Shown one piece after another: positions 43,412 through 52,123 of a stretch of 64,000 bases of DNA. The notes below the pieces were generated by a model that was not told the origin of the DNA, ran no database searches, and saw nothing but the letters and a program-made list of their open reading frames with translations. The stretch comes from CAZGUH01 sp964529005 (GTDB lineage: Bacteria > Actinomycetota > Acidimicrobiia > Acidimicrobiales > Ilumatobacteraceae). The DNA is taken from positions 112,222 through 176,221 of the forward strand of contig CAZGUH010000002.1 of the NCBI GenBank assembly GCA_964529005.1, in the 5' to 3' direction. Both the position numbers and the translations under genes were made by a program. Each line of letters begins with the position of its first letter. The stretch's first letter is position 1.

Positions 43412-44247
43412 GCGCGCTCGTCATGGCGGTGCTCGGCGCCCTCGTCGGCGCAGGGGTAATGCTGGCAGCCGCCGGGCTGCGCGGACACGCTGTCGTCGCC
43501 CCGCCCCTCCACACGCCGCTGGCGGCGCGCGTCGACCGCATCGCCCTGCGCCTTGCGTGCGGCGCGTCGGGCGCGGTCGTCGTCACGGCAGCGACACACT
43601 GGCCGGTCGCCGGAGTGGCCGCGGCCCTGACGCTGTGGAGCGCGCCGGACATGGCCCGCGGACGCGATCGCCATCGTCGGGAGATCGCTCGCACCGAAGC
43701 GATCGCGACATGGACCGAGCAGCTGCGCGACACCCTCGCCGCGGCGAGCGGTCTCGAGCAGGCGATCGCCGCCACCGCGGCCGTCGCGCCGGCGGCGCTG
43801 TCCGGCCCGATCGCGCGGCTCGCGGGCCGCGCCGCCTACGAGCCGCTCAGCGGCGCGCTCCGGCAGTTCGCCGAGGACGTCGACAGCCCCCTCGCCGACT
43901 TCGTCGTCGCAGCACTCGTGATCGCCACCGAACGCGAGGCACGCGACGTGGGTCCGCTGCTCGGGCACCTCGCCGACTGCGCGCGCGACGACGCGCGCAT
44001 GCGCTCGCGTGTCTGGGTCAGCAGGGCGCGCACGCGCAGCGCCACACGGATCATCACCGCCGCGATCGCGATCTTCGTCGCCGGGCTCCTCGTGCTCAAC
44101 CGTGCCTATCTCGCTCCCTACGACAGCCCGGGCGGGCAGGTGGTCCTGGCCGGTGTGATCACCGCGTTCGCGGTCGCGTTGATGGCGATGCGCCGGCTGG
44201 GCCAGCTGACGATGCCCGACCGATTCATCGCCCGGAGGTCGGCGTGA
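43408..44247 (+). CDS. tadB: Tad pilus inner-membrane protein TadB
   Basis: A 279-aa type II secretion F-domain protein. Membrane helices lie at the N terminus (ALVMAVLGALVGAGVMLAAAG), near residue 50-75, and at the C terminus (ITAAIAIFVAGLLVLN; VVLAGVITAFAVALMAM). The cytoplasmic F domain has WTEQLRDTLAAASGLEQAI and FVVAALVIATEREARDVGPLL. The GTG at 43408 overlaps the tadA stop. Forms the platform with TadC. Confidence 0.9.
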   Translation: MSALVMAVLGALVGAGVMLAAAGLRGHAVVAPPLHTPLAARVDRIALRLACGASGAVVVTAATHWPVAGVAAALTLWSAPDMARGRDRHRREIARTEAIATWTEQLRDTLAAASGLEQAIAATAAVAPAALSGPIARLAGRAAYEPLSGALRQFAEDVDSPLADFVVAALVIATEREARDVGPLLGHLADCARDDARMRSRVWVSRARTRSATRIITAAIAIFVAGLLVLNRAYLAPYDSPGGQVVLAGVITAFAVALMAMRRLGQLTMPDRFIARRSA

Positions 44248-45113
44248 TCGTGGCTGTGGTGCTCGGCGCTGTCGTCGGCCTCGGGGCCACGATCGCCGCC
44301 CGGGCGATGACGAGCCACCCGATGGCCCTCGGGCGCGAGCTCGCTCGGCTCGACCACAGCGCCGACGCGTCGATCGCGTGGCCGTCGTCGCGTCCGCACC
44401 AGCGCGTCCGGGCGATCGCCGCTGGCAAGCTCGGCCGGCGTGTCGAGCGCGACCTGGCCGTGGTCGAACGCTCGCCGCTCACCCACGCTGCGGAGAAACT
44501 GACCTGCGGCGCCGGGCTGGCGGCCGTCGCGGTGTGCGTCGGCGTGCTGATCAGCGCCTTCGGCGTCCACGTCACCGCCGTCGCCGTGGTCGTCGCCCTG
44601 CTGACATGTGGAGCGATCGGCTACGGCGTGCCCGACGCCCTGCTGCGCGCGGCCGCAGAACGCCGGCGAGCAGCGCTGCGGCACGCGCTGTCGAGCTACC
44701 TCGATCTGGTCAACGTGCTCCTCGCCGGCGGAGCGGGCGTCGAGACCGCGCTGTCGGCCGCCGCCGACGCAGGCGACGGTTGGGCCTTCACCCAGATCCG
44801 CCACGCCGTCGTCTGGTCCCGCAGCACGCGGCGATCACCATGGGACTGCTTCGCCGACCTCGGCGAGCGCATGGGCGTCGACGAGCTCGTCGAGATCGCC
44901 GCCAGCGTTCGCCTGGCCGGCGAGCACGGCGCTCGCATCAAGCTCTCGCTCGCGGCGAAGGCGTCGGCGTTGCGCGCCCACCAGTCCGCTCGCATCGAAG
45001 CCGACGCCAACGCCGCGACCGAGCGCATGGGATTGCCGACCGTGCTGCTGTTCGTCGGCTTCATGGTGCTCCTCGGCTACCCGGCGATGCGCCAGATCGT
45101 GGGCGCGCTGTGA
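44244..45113 (+). CDS. tadC: Tad pilus inner-membrane protein TadC
   Basis: A 289-aa type II secretion F-domain protein. It has N-terminal helices (VIVAVVLGAVVGLGATIAA; GLAAVAVCVGVLISAFGV), the F domain with SSYLDLVNVLLAGGAGVETALS and LGERMGVDELVEIAASVRLA, and the C-terminal helix LLFVGFMVLLGYPAMRQI. The GTG overlaps the tadB stop by 4 bp, with GGAGG upstream. Confidence 0.9.
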   Translation: MIVAVVLGAVVGLGATIAARAMTSHPMALGRELARLDHSADASIAWPSSRPHQRVRAIAAGKLGRRVERDLAVVERSPLTHAAEKLTCGAGLAAVAVCVGVLISAFGVHVTAVAVVVALLTCGAIGYGVPDALLRAAAERRRAALRHALSSYLDLVNVLLAGGAGVETALSAAADAGDGWAFTQIRHAVVWSRSTRRSPWDCFADLGERMGVDELVEIAASVRLAGEHGARIKLSLAAKASALRAHQSARIEADANAATERMGLPTVLLFVGFMVLLGYPAMRQIVGAL

Positions 45114-45146
45114 TCTCCCATCCCTCCCATCGACGAAGGAGAACCG

Positions 45147-45377
45147 ATGTCGGTCATCGAGCAACTCTGGCTCTACTACGCCACACGCTTGGGCGCCTCA
45201 CGCGACGCCGACCGCGACCGCGGCGAGGTGAGCGCCACCACGGTCGTGCTCGCCGCGGCACTGGTCGCGCTGGCCATCACGGTCGGCGTCATCATCACCC
45301 AGAAGGTGCGCGACAAGGCCAACAACATCAACCTCGGCGCGATCGCGGTGAGGCCACGACACAGCTCGTCGTCCTGA
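45147..45377 (+). CDS. Flp-type pilin-like small protein (3' end altered)
   Basis: A 76-aa frame: MSVIEQLWLYYATRLGASRD, then a Gly-Glu junction (DRDRGEVSATT) like a prepilin cleavage site, a hydrophobic helix (VVLAAALVALAITVGVII) and KVRDKANNINL. This is a plausible major pilin placed after tadC, with a GAAGGAG ribosome site. The last 13 residues (GAIAVRPRHSSSS) are read from DNA that in another frame encodes the start of TadE, so the natural stop has probably been lost by a frameshift or deletion. Confidence 0.78.
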   Translation: MSVIEQLWLYYATRLGASRDADRDRGEVSATTVVLAAALVALAITVGVIITQKVRDKANNINLGAIAVRPRHSSSS

Positions 45378-45706
45378 CCCCGGTGCTGATGGTGACGATC
45401 CTTCTCGCGGTCCAGGGTGCGATCTACTTCCACGCCGCGAACGTCGCGCTGGCGGCGGCCGCGCGCGGCGCAGCTGCTGCGGCGCCGGAATCGGGGACCG
45501 CGAACGGAGGAGAGTCAGCCGCAGCCCGAGCGGTCGCCGAGTTGGGCGGCGATCTGGCATCGCCGCCGATCGTCGAGATCGACGCGGCGTCGGTGCGCGT
45601 GACTGCGACGGTCAGGGCTCCCCGGATCGTGCCCTTCTTCCCGACCACAGTGTCCCGCAGCGCGACGGAGCCGCGGGAGCGATACGTGGCGGAGGACGAG
45701 CGGTGA
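45332..45706 (+). CDS. TadE-like pseudopilin without a usable upstream start
   Basis: In the frame -1 to flp the DNA encodes RDRGEATTQLVVLTPVLMVT, then ILLAVQGAIYFHAANVALAAAARG and a C-terminal beta-rich part ending RERYVAEDER, a clear TadE-like minor pilin. The first ATG/GTG codons in this frame (45383, 45389) lie inside the conserved hydrophobic helix. Upstream there is no start codon before the flp helix. Coordinates mark the recognisable coding similarity. Either a base or short segment is missing between flp and tadE, or translation is recoded. The stop overlaps the next GTG. Confidence 0.65.
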   Translation, partial: PRRDRGEATTQLVVLTPVLMVTILLAVQGAIYFHAANVALAAAARGAAAAAPESGTANGGESAAARAVAELGGDLASPPIVEIDAASVRVTATVRAPRIVPFFPTTVSRSATEPRERYVAEDER

Positions 45707-46179
45707 GCTTCCGTCGGCGGCCGAGCGGCGCACTCATTGGTGACCGATGCAGGTCCCGTTCGTCTCCCGATGCTGCGCCCCCCGACCAGGGCAGCGCCGC
45801 GGTCGAGCTGGTCGTCCTCACGCCGGTGATCGTGCTGCTCTTCGTCGCCGTGGTGTTCCTCGGTCGGGCCGGGCAGTCCAGCGCCCAGGTGCGCCACGCT
45901 GCCGACCAGGCGGCCCGAGCGGCATCACAGGTCTCCGTCGGGCGCATGCCATCGGTGGCGCACGCCGCGGTCGTGGCCGATCTGTCCGCCAATGGCGTCT
46001 CGTGCTCGTCGACGTCGGTCGACACCGCCGTCTCCGCGGACTCGCGGGGCGCGCCACGCTGGGTCACCGTCTCCGTGACGTGCCAGGTCGATCGCAGCGG
46101 CCTCGACCTCCTCGGCGCGGCGTCGCGATCGGTGCAGGCCAGCTCGACCGAGGTCGTCGACCGTTACCGGGCGCCGTGA
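45703..46179 (+). CDS. TadE-like pilus protein
   Basis: A 158-aa pseudopilin-like protein: DQGSAAVELVVLTPVIVLLF, then VAVVFLGRAGQSSAQVRHAADQAARAAS. The Gly-Ser junction and E5 position (GSAAVE) resemble TadE/TadF prepilins processed by TadV. The C-terminal region carries two Cys (VSCSS and VTCQV). The GTG overlaps the previous stop, and the stop overlaps the next GTG. Confidence 0.85.
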   Translation: MSFRRRPSGALIGDRCRSRSSPDAAPPDQGSAAVELVVLTPVIVLLFVAVVFLGRAGQSSAQVRHAADQAARAASQVSVGRMPSVAHAAVVADLSANGVSCSSTSVDTAVSADSRGAPRWVTVSVTCQVDRSGLDLLGAASRSVQASSTEVVDRYRAP

Positions 46180-46565
46180 CACCGTCTCGCGATCGCGGCT
46201 CGATCAGCGCGTTCGTCGTCGTCACGACGCTCGCCGTGATGATGTGCGCCGGCCTCGTCATCGACGGCGCCCGCAACATCGCTGCGCACGTGCAGGTCGC
46301 CGACCACGCCGAGAACGCCGCCCGCGCCGGCGCCCAGGAGCTGATCTCCCTGCGCGATGGCGCGCCGCAGCTCGACGCCGATCGGGCGCGGGCTGCCGCG
46401 CTCGCATACCTGGGCGCACACGGCCTCACCGGCGCCGTCCATGTCACTCGCGAGCTCGTCACGGTCTCGGTCGACATGTCGACGTCCACCGTGCTGCTCC
46501 AGCTCGTCGGTGTGTCCACGATGCACGCCTCGGCGACGAGATCGGCCGACGCGGTGACGACGTGA
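46176..46565 (+). CDS. TadG-like membrane-anchored pilus protein
   Basis: A 129-aa protein: RDRGSISAFVVVTTLAVMMC, then AGLVIDGARNIAAHVQVADHAENAARAGAQ, typical of the short actinobacterial TadG/Rv3654c-like proteins. One membrane helix is followed by an extracytoplasmic domain. The GTG overlaps the upstream stop. The stop shares one base with the next ATG (TGATG). Confidence 0.83.
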   Translation: MTPSRDRGSISAFVVVTTLAVMMCAGLVIDGARNIAAHVQVADHAENAARAGAQELISLRDGAPQLDADRARAAALAYLGAHGLTGAVHVTRELVTVSVDMSTSTVLLQLVGVSTMHASATRSADAVTT

Positions 46566-49357
46566 TGCGCCGTCTGCGTGGCCTCCTCGCGATCTCGATT
46601 CTCGCCGGGGTCCTGGTCGGCGTCCCCGTGCTGCTCGTGCGCGGCCTCGGCGGCCCATGGCCGTCGAGCGCTCCGTCGATGCGAGCGGCGCAGGACGCCT
46701 GGCGGTCCGGCGACGTCGACGCGTCGACGATCATCGCGGTGCTCGCCACCATCACGTGGCTGGCGTGGGCGCGCATCGCGCTCGCAGTCGTCATCGACGT
46801 TCTCGCCCGGGCTCGCGGGCTCGGCGTGCCCCACATCGCCGTCCTCGGCTCGTCGCAGCGCCTCGCTCGGTCGCTCGTCAGCAGTGCTCTGCTGGTCCTA
46901 CCCAGTGTGCGACCGGTCGCGGCGTCGAGCGAGATGCCACACCTCCTCGAACCGGCGCCGGTCTTCCGCTTCGTCGACGGCGTCGCACAGACGGCGACGC
47001 CGACGCCGAACACGGAGCCGATCGCGAACCGGGAGGCCGCCCCGGTCGGCGATTCGTCGGCCCAGCCGACGTGGGTCGTTCGTCGACACGACAGCTGGTG
47101 GTCGATCGCGGAGCACACCCTCGGTGATGGAGCGCGCTGGCGCGAGATCGTGGCCGTCAACACCGGGCGGTCGGTCGCGCCGGGTGTGATCTTCGACGGA
47201 ACGGCAGACCGCTTGTTGCCCGGATGGACGCTCGTGCTGCCGGAGACGTCCGCATCGGAGACGTCCGCATCGGAGACGTCCGCGCCGGAGACGACTGCTG
47301 ACGAGCCGCCGCGTTCGATCGCCGCCGACCACCACGACGACGCGTCGGTATGGCCCGCAGTGTGCATCGACGTCGCCGCCGAGCCCGCCGTCCCACCGAC
47401 CGCCGTCCCAGCGCCCACCGGGCCGGTCGACCCACCACGCGATCCACCGACGACCGACGTCGCGTCCGCACGCACGCCGGTGGATCCGGCGGGTCCGGCA
47501 TGGACCGCCGCCGATCGGCCCGTCGCTGCGCCGGTCGGTGTGGGAGGCGCCGTCGTGCTCTCCGCGGGCGTCGTCGGCGCCGTCCACCTTCGCCGCCAGC
47601 GGCAGCTGCGGCGCTCCACCGTGCGGTCTCGACTGCACCGTCCGAACGAACGAGCGATCCGCACCGAGCTGACGCTGCGGGCCCTCGATCGCCACGAACT
47701 CCTCGCCCGCATCGATTTGGCGATGCGGTCGGCCGCGTCCGGCCTCGTGCGCACGGACGGTCGGCCGCTCGGCGCGCTCGTCGGGCGCGACGGCCGGGTC
47801 GACGTGCTGCTGTCCGGCTGGGCACACGATGCCCCGGCGCCGTGGGTCGCGGCGGCGACCGCCGATCGCTGGACCTTGCCGCCAGCTGTCACGCTCGACG
47901 AGCTCGCCGAGAGCGCGCGGCACACCGCGATCCCCTGCCCGGCGCTGTGCCAGATCGGCGAGGTGGACGACGACCTTCTGATGATCGACCTCGAGTCGCT
48001 CGGGCTGCTCAGCATCGACGGCCCGCCGGCGGCCGCGGCGGCCATCGTGCGCGGCATCGCCGCCTCCTTGGCGGTGTCGGCGCTCGCCGAAACCGCGCAC
48101 CTCGTCGTCACCGGCCTGGAGCCGGCCGCCACCCTCGGACATCCCCAAGCGCACCACACCGTCGACCTCGACGCCGCGCTCGATCTGGCAGCCACCGCGC
48201 TCGGCAGCACCATCGGCGCCACGGCGGACGGCATCTCGACGTTCGACCTGCGCACCCGTCACACCTCCGGCGACGCGTGGGAACCGGCGATCGTCCTCAG
48301 CGCCGGGCAGCCTCTCGACCCCGGACTGGGCGCCGATCTGGCAGAGATGTGCTCACAGCCGCGGCGCGGCCTCGCCGTGGTGGTCGACCGCCCCGTGCCG
48401 GGCGCGCCATGGTCGCTGCGCTGCGACGACGACCGATGGACGTTGCATCCGCTCCAGCTCGACCTGCGTCCGGTCGGCATCTCCGCCGACGACGCCGCGG
48501 CGATCGGTGAACTGCTCGACGAGGCGGGCGCTGCGCTGTTCGACGACCCCGCCGGCGGCATTGCAGCGCCGACGCCGGGCGTCGCGGCCTTCGTCGAGCG
48601 ACCGCGGGCGCTCATGGTGCGGCTCCTCGGAGACGTCGACGTCGTCGACGGCGACGGCCGCGTGGCGACGTTCGAGCGGTCGAAAGCCATCGAGCTGGTC
48701 GCCTGGCTCACCCAACACCGCGCCAACGCCACACGGATGCGAGCGCGCACCGCGCTGTGGGATCACAACGTGCGCGACGCGACGTTCGCCAACGTGGTCT
48801 CCGACGCCCGGCGCGCGCTCGCCCGAGCGGTGCCCCCGCCGCACGGCGCCGAATGGATCGGCCGCACGCTGACGGAGGCGTTGCCGCTCGATGATCGCGT
48901 CGTCACCGATGCCGAGTTGCTCGCCGACCGCTTGGCGCACGCGCGGCGCTGCACGCCGCACGAGGCGATCGACGTGCTGCGGCCCGGGGTCGAGCTCATC
49001 CGCGGCGCGCCGCTCGGGCCCGCGGCGTATCCGTGGGCCGACGCCGAAGGCATCACCTCCAGCCTGGTGCTCCTGGCCACCGCAGCCGCCGCCGAACTGG
49101 CCGCCATGTGCCTGCGCGTCGGCGACATCGAGGGGGTGTTCTGGGCGACCAGCCGCGGGCTGGGGGTGCTGCCGGGCCACGAGGAGCTCATCGCGCTGCG
49201 CATGCGCGCCCATGCCCGCGCCGGCGATCACGCCAGCGTGCGGGCCGAGTGGGCGGCCTACGAGCGGGTGCTCACCAGCGATCCGTGGTCGGATGGGTCA
49301 CCGGCGCCCAAGTTGGTGGCGCTGCGCCGCGAGCTGCTGGCGACGACGTTCGCCTGA
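46565..49357 (+). CDS. LysM and BTAD domain membrane regulator
   Basis: A 930-aa multidomain protein. Membrane helices lie near residues 5-27 and 55-85. A LysM domain at 165-225 (WVVRRHDSWWSIAEHTLGDG) should bind peptidoglycan outside. A low-complexity linker starts with four 5-residue repeats (ETSAS). A further helix is at 322-340 (VGGAVVLSAGVVGAVHL). The cytoplasmic C-terminal half ends with a winged-helix-like segment (680-755) and a BTAD domain (780-925: AYPWADAEGITSSLVLLATA). Such proteins close many actinobacterial pilus operons. It could link cell-wall state to pilus gene expression. Confidence 0.82.
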   Translation: MRRLRGLLAISILAGVLVGVPVLLVRGLGGPWPSSAPSMRAAQDAWRSGDVDASTIIAVLATITWLAWARIALAVVIDVLARARGLGVPHIAVLGSSQRLARSLVSSALLVLPSVRPVAASSEMPHLLEPAPVFRFVDGVAQTATPTPNTEPIANREAAPVGDSSAQPTWVVRRHDSWWSIAEHTLGDGARWREIVAVNTGRSVAPGVIFDGTADRLLPGWTLVLPETSASETSASETSAPETTADEPPRSIAADHHDDASVWPAVCIDVAAEPAVPPTAVPAPTGPVDPPRDPPTTDVASARTPVDPAGPAWTAADRPVAAPVGVGGAVVLSAGVVGAVHLRRQRQLRRSTVRSRLHRPNERAIRTELTLRALDRHELLARIDLAMRSAASGLVRTDGRPLGALVGRDGRVDVLLSGWAHDAPAPWVAAATADRWTLPPAVTLDELAESARHTAIPCPALCQIGEVDDDLLMIDLESLGLLSIDGPPAAAAAIVRGIAASLAVSALAETAHLVVTGLEPAATLGHPQAHHTVDLDAALDLAATALGSTIGATADGISTFDLRTRHTSGDAWEPAIVLSAGQPLDPGLGADLAEMCSQPRRGLAVVVDRPVPGAPWSLRCDDDRWTLHPLQLDLRPVGISADDAAAIGELLDEAGAALFDDPAGGIAAPTPGVAAFVERPRALMVRLLGDVDVVDGDGRVATFERSKAIELVAWLTQHRANATRMRARTALWDHNVRDATFANVVSDARRALARAVPPPHGAEWIGRTLTEALPLDDRVVTDAELLADRLAHARRCTPHEAIDVLRPGVELIRGAPLGPAAYPWADAEGITSSLVLLATAAAAELAAMCLRVGDIEGVFWATSRGLGVLPGHEELIALRMRAHARAGDHASVRAEWAAYERVLTSDPWSDGSPAPKLVALRRELLATTFA
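47242..47301 (+). repeat. 15-bp tandem repeat coding for ETSAS units
   Basis: Two identical 15-bp units (GGAGACGTCCGCATC at 47242 and 47257), then a unit with two changes (47272) and a diverged fourth (47287). They encode ETSAS-ETSAS-ETSAP-ETTAD in the linker after the LysM domain of the regulator. The repeat number could vary without breaking the frame. Confidence 0.8.
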
Positions 49358-49377
49358 GCCGCAGCGCAGGCATTCTC

Positions 49378-51324
49378 TCAGCGGCGACGATGCGACTCCG
49401 CCAGGCTGACGATGTCGCTCATGATGCGGCCGAGCTCGAAGTCCTTCGGGGTGTAGACCGCCGACACGCCGACGGCCTCGAGCGCGGCGCGGTCCTCGTC
49501 GGGGATGATCCCGCCCACCACGACGGGCGCGTCGACGCCGTGCGTGCGCAGCAGACCGACCAGTTCGGGGACGAGCTGGAGGTGGCTGCCGGACAGGATC
49601 GACACGCCGATCACATCCGGATCCTCGTCGCGGGCGCTGGCCGCGATCTGCTCGGGCGTCAGCCGGATGCCGCTGTAGACGACCTCCATGCCGGCGTCGC
49701 GCGCCGCCACCGCGATCTGCTCGGCGCCGTTGCTGTGCCCGTCGAGACCCGGCTTGGCGACCAGCAAGCGCGGCGGGCCTCCCGGCATCGAGCGAACCTG
49801 CGCGGCGACGCGGGCCAGCTCGTCGGGGCGCTTGCCGACCGCGGCGGCGACACCGGTCGGGGCGCGGTACTCGCCGAACACCTCGCGCAGCGCCGCGCCC
49901 CATTCCCCCGTGGTGCCGCCGGCGTCCGCGAGCGCGATCGAAGCCGGCATCACGTTGTCCGTCGACCCCGCGGCGCGGCGCAGCTCATCCAGGGCGCGGC
50001 TCACTGCAGCGGCGTCCCGGCTCTCGCGCCACCGGGCGACGTCGGACACCATTTCGGCCTCCACGCTCGGGTCGACCCGCAGGATGCTGCCGTCGACGGC
50101 CAGCGGCGACGGCTCGGTCTCGGTGAACCGGTTGACGCCCACGACCGTCTGCTCGCCACTTTCGATGCGCCGAGTGCGCTCCGCCATGCTGCGCACGAGA
50201 CGACCCTTGAGCTCGTCGACGGCCTGGAACGCGCCACCCAGGGCGAGCACCTCCTCGAGCTCGGCCCACGCCGCCTCGGCGATCTCGCCGGTCCGCGCCT
50301 CGACGACGTGCGAGCCGTCGAAGATGTCGCCGTACTCCAGCAGATCGGTCTCGTAGGCGAGAACTTGTTGCATCCGCAACGACCACTGCTGGTCCCACGG
50401 ACGCGGCAGGCCCAACGCCTCGTTCCACGCAGGGAGCTGGATGCTGCGGGCACGGGCGCGCCTGCTGAGGCTGACGGCCAGCATCTCCAGCACGATGCGC
50501 TGGACGTTGTTCTCCGGCTGGGCTTCGGTGAGCCCCAAGCTGTTGACCTGCACCCCGTAACGGAAGCGCAACGCCTTCGCATCGCTGACCCCGTAGCGCT
50601 CGCGCCCGATGCGCTCCCACAAGTCGGTGAACGCCCGCAGCTTGCAGATCTCCTCCACGAAGCGGATGCCTGCGTTGACGAAGAAGCTGATCGAGGCGAA
50701 CACCTGGGCGAACTGGTCCTCGCCCACCTGCCCGCTGTCGCGCACGGCGTCGAGCACGCCGATCGCCGTCGCCAGCGAGTAGGCCACTTCCTGCACTGGG
50801 GTCGCGCCCGCCTCCTGGAGGTGGTAGCTGCAGACGTTCATCGGGTTCCACTTCGGCGCGTTGTGCGCGCACCACGCCACCATGTCGACGATCAGCCGCC
50901 GGCTCGGCTCGGGAGGGAAGATGTACGTGCCGCGGCTGAGGTACTCCTTGACGATGTCGTTCTGCGTCGTCCCCCGCAACGCCGTCGCCGGGACGCCCTG
51001 CTCGGCGGCGTTGGCGACGTAGAGCGACAGCAGCCACGCCGCCGTGGCGTTGATCGTCATCGACGTGTTCATCGTCGCCGGCGGGATGCCGTCGAGCAGC
51101 GTGCGCATGTGGCCGAGGTGGGCGACGGGGACGCCGACCTTGCCGACCTCACCCCGGGCGAACGGCGAATCCGGGTCGTAGCCGGTCTGGGTGGGCAGGT
51201 CGAAGGCGATCGACAACCCGGTCTGCCCCTTGGCCAGGTTCGTCCGATACAACTGGTTCGAGGCAGCTGCGGTGCTGTGCCCCGAGTAGGTCCGCATCAG
51301 CCACGGCTCGTCCCGATGTTCCAC
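49378..51324 (-). CDS. Cobalamin-dependent acyl-CoA mutase (ethylmalonyl-CoA mutase/MeaA-like)
   Basis: A 648-aa single-chain B12 mutase. The N-terminal substrate domain begins PWLMRTYSGHSTAAASNQLY and includes KGQTGLSIAFDLPTQTGYDP, GVPVAHLGHMRTLLDGIP and RGTTQNDIVKEYL. The C-terminal B12 domain has the DxHxxG motif in GLDGHSNGAEQIA (near residue 526). The arrangement and length fit MeaA/ethylmalonyl-CoA mutase better than methylmalonyl-CoA mutase. No crotonyl-CoA carboxylase/reductase is in the window. The GTG at 51324 has TAACAC 7 nt upstream overlapping the palindrome at 51335-51348. Confidence 0.87.
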   Translation of the reverse strand: MEHRDEPWLMRTYSGHSTAAASNQLYRTNLAKGQTGLSIAFDLPTQTGYDPDSPFARGEVGKVGVPVAHLGHMRTLLDGIPPATMNTSMTINATAAWLLSLYVANAAEQGVPATALRGTTQNDIVKEYLSRGTYIFPPEPSRRLIVDMVAWCAHNAPKWNPMNVCSYHLQEAGATPVQEVAYSLATAIGVLDAVRDSGQVGEDQFAQVFASISFFVNAGIRFVEEICKLRAFTDLWERIGRERYGVSDAKALRFRYGVQVNSLGLTEAQPENNVQRIVLEMLAVSLSRRARARSIQLPAWNEALGLPRPWDQQWSLRMQQVLAYETDLLEYGDIFDGSHVVEARTGEIAEAAWAELEEVLALGGAFQAVDELKGRLVRSMAERTRRIESGEQTVVGVNRFTETEPSPLAVDGSILRVDPSVEAEMVSDVARWRESRDAAAVSRALDELRRAAGSTDNVMPASIALADAGGTTGEWGAALREVFGEYRAPTGVAAAVGKRPDELARVAAQVRSMPGGPPRLLVAKPGLDGHSNGAEQIAVAARDAGMEVVYSGIRLTPEQIAASARDEDPDVIGVSILSGSHLQLVPELVGLLRTHGVDAPVVVGGIIPDEDRAALEAVGVSAVYTPKDFELGRIMSDIVSLAESHRRR

Positions 51325-51331
51325 GCCGCGA

Positions 51332-51348
51332 GTGTTACCGGTCGGTAA
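51332..51348. promoter_or_regulatory. Palindromic operator at the mutase promoter
   Basis: TTACCGGTCGGTAA (51335-51348) is a 6-bp inverted repeat around GT. On the minus strand the -10-like TAACAC (51332-51337) overlaps it and lies 7 nt before the mutase GTG. The form resembles TetR-family operators at fatty-acid genes. A near copy is at 53010-53023. Confidence 0.6.
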
Positions 51349-51378
51349 TGCGTGGCGCCACCCGGATGACGGCCGCGC

Positions 51379-52071
51379 TCAACGCCCGACCCCACCGGAC
51401 GCGCCAGCCGGTTGCCCAACGGCCTCCGCGAGGCGCGCGAGGTACTCGGCCCGCGCGACGTCGATCGCCCCGAGGCTCACCAGGTGCGGGGTGGTCCACT
51501 GCACGTCCAGCAACGAGGCGCCCATCTCGCGCAGGATCTCCACCAGCGCCACGAGAGCGACCTTCGACGCGTCGGTCGCGGTGTGGAACATCGACTCGCC
51601 GGCGAACAGCCCGCCGATCGACACCCCGTACAGACCGCCGACGAGCGCACCGGCGCGATCGAACGTCTCGACGCTGTGCGCCCAGCCGAGCTCGTGCAAC
51701 CGGTGGTACGCGTCGACGAACTCGGACGTGATCCACCCGTTGGGCCGCCGGGGGTCGCCGCAGCGCTCCATCACGGTGCGGAAAGAAGTGTCGACGCGCA
51801 CCTCGAAGTTGCGACAGCTGCGACGCAGCGATCGGCTGACGCGCAGGCCGTCGATCGGGATGATGCCGCGGGGGTCCGGCGACCACCACCCGATCGCCCG
51901 CCGCCGCACGGGCATGGGGAAGAGCCCGTGCCGGTAGGCGGCCAGCAGCGTGCCGGGCGCGAGGTCGGCGCCGACGGCGACGAGCCCGGAGGGATCGGCG
52001 CGGTGCGGCGAGGGGAAGTCCCACAGGTTCGGTTCTGGTTCGACGGGTGCGATGCCCCACGTGGGCGCCAC
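51379..52071 (-). CDS. aat: Leucyl/phenylalanyl-tRNA--protein transferase
   Basis: Adds Leu or Phe to N-terminal Arg/Lys of proteins for ClpS-dependent degradation. It is 230 aa. Family blocks are FPSPHRADPSGLVAVGADL, AYRHGLFPMP, WWSPDPRGIIP, GGLYGVSIGGLFAGESMF and LLDVQWTTPHLVSLGAI. The GTG start at 52071 gives the expected length. It lies between the mutase and the dehydrogenase on the same strand, without close spacing to either. Confidence 0.93.
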   Translation of the reverse strand: MAPTWGIAPVEPEPNLWDFPSPHRADPSGLVAVGADLAPGTLLAAYRHGLFPMPVRRRAIGWWSPDPRGIIPIDGLRVSRSLRRSCRNFEVRVDTSFRTVMERCGDPRRPNGWITSEFVDAYHRLHELGWAHSVETFDRAGALVGGLYGVSIGGLFAGESMFHTATDASKVALVALVEILREMGASLLDVQWTTPHLVSLGAIDVARAEYLARLAEAVGQPAGASGGVGR

Positions 52072-52123
52072 ACGCCCAGTCTCTCGCGCCGGCAGTGCGG
52101 CGCGCGGGCAGCGCCGGCGGTCG

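Noticed and set aside
47242..47301. Tandem repeat considered as a mobile or CRISPR-like element
   Set aside because: The four 15-bp units are in frame inside one gene, without spacers or flanking duplication. It is a coding linker repeat.
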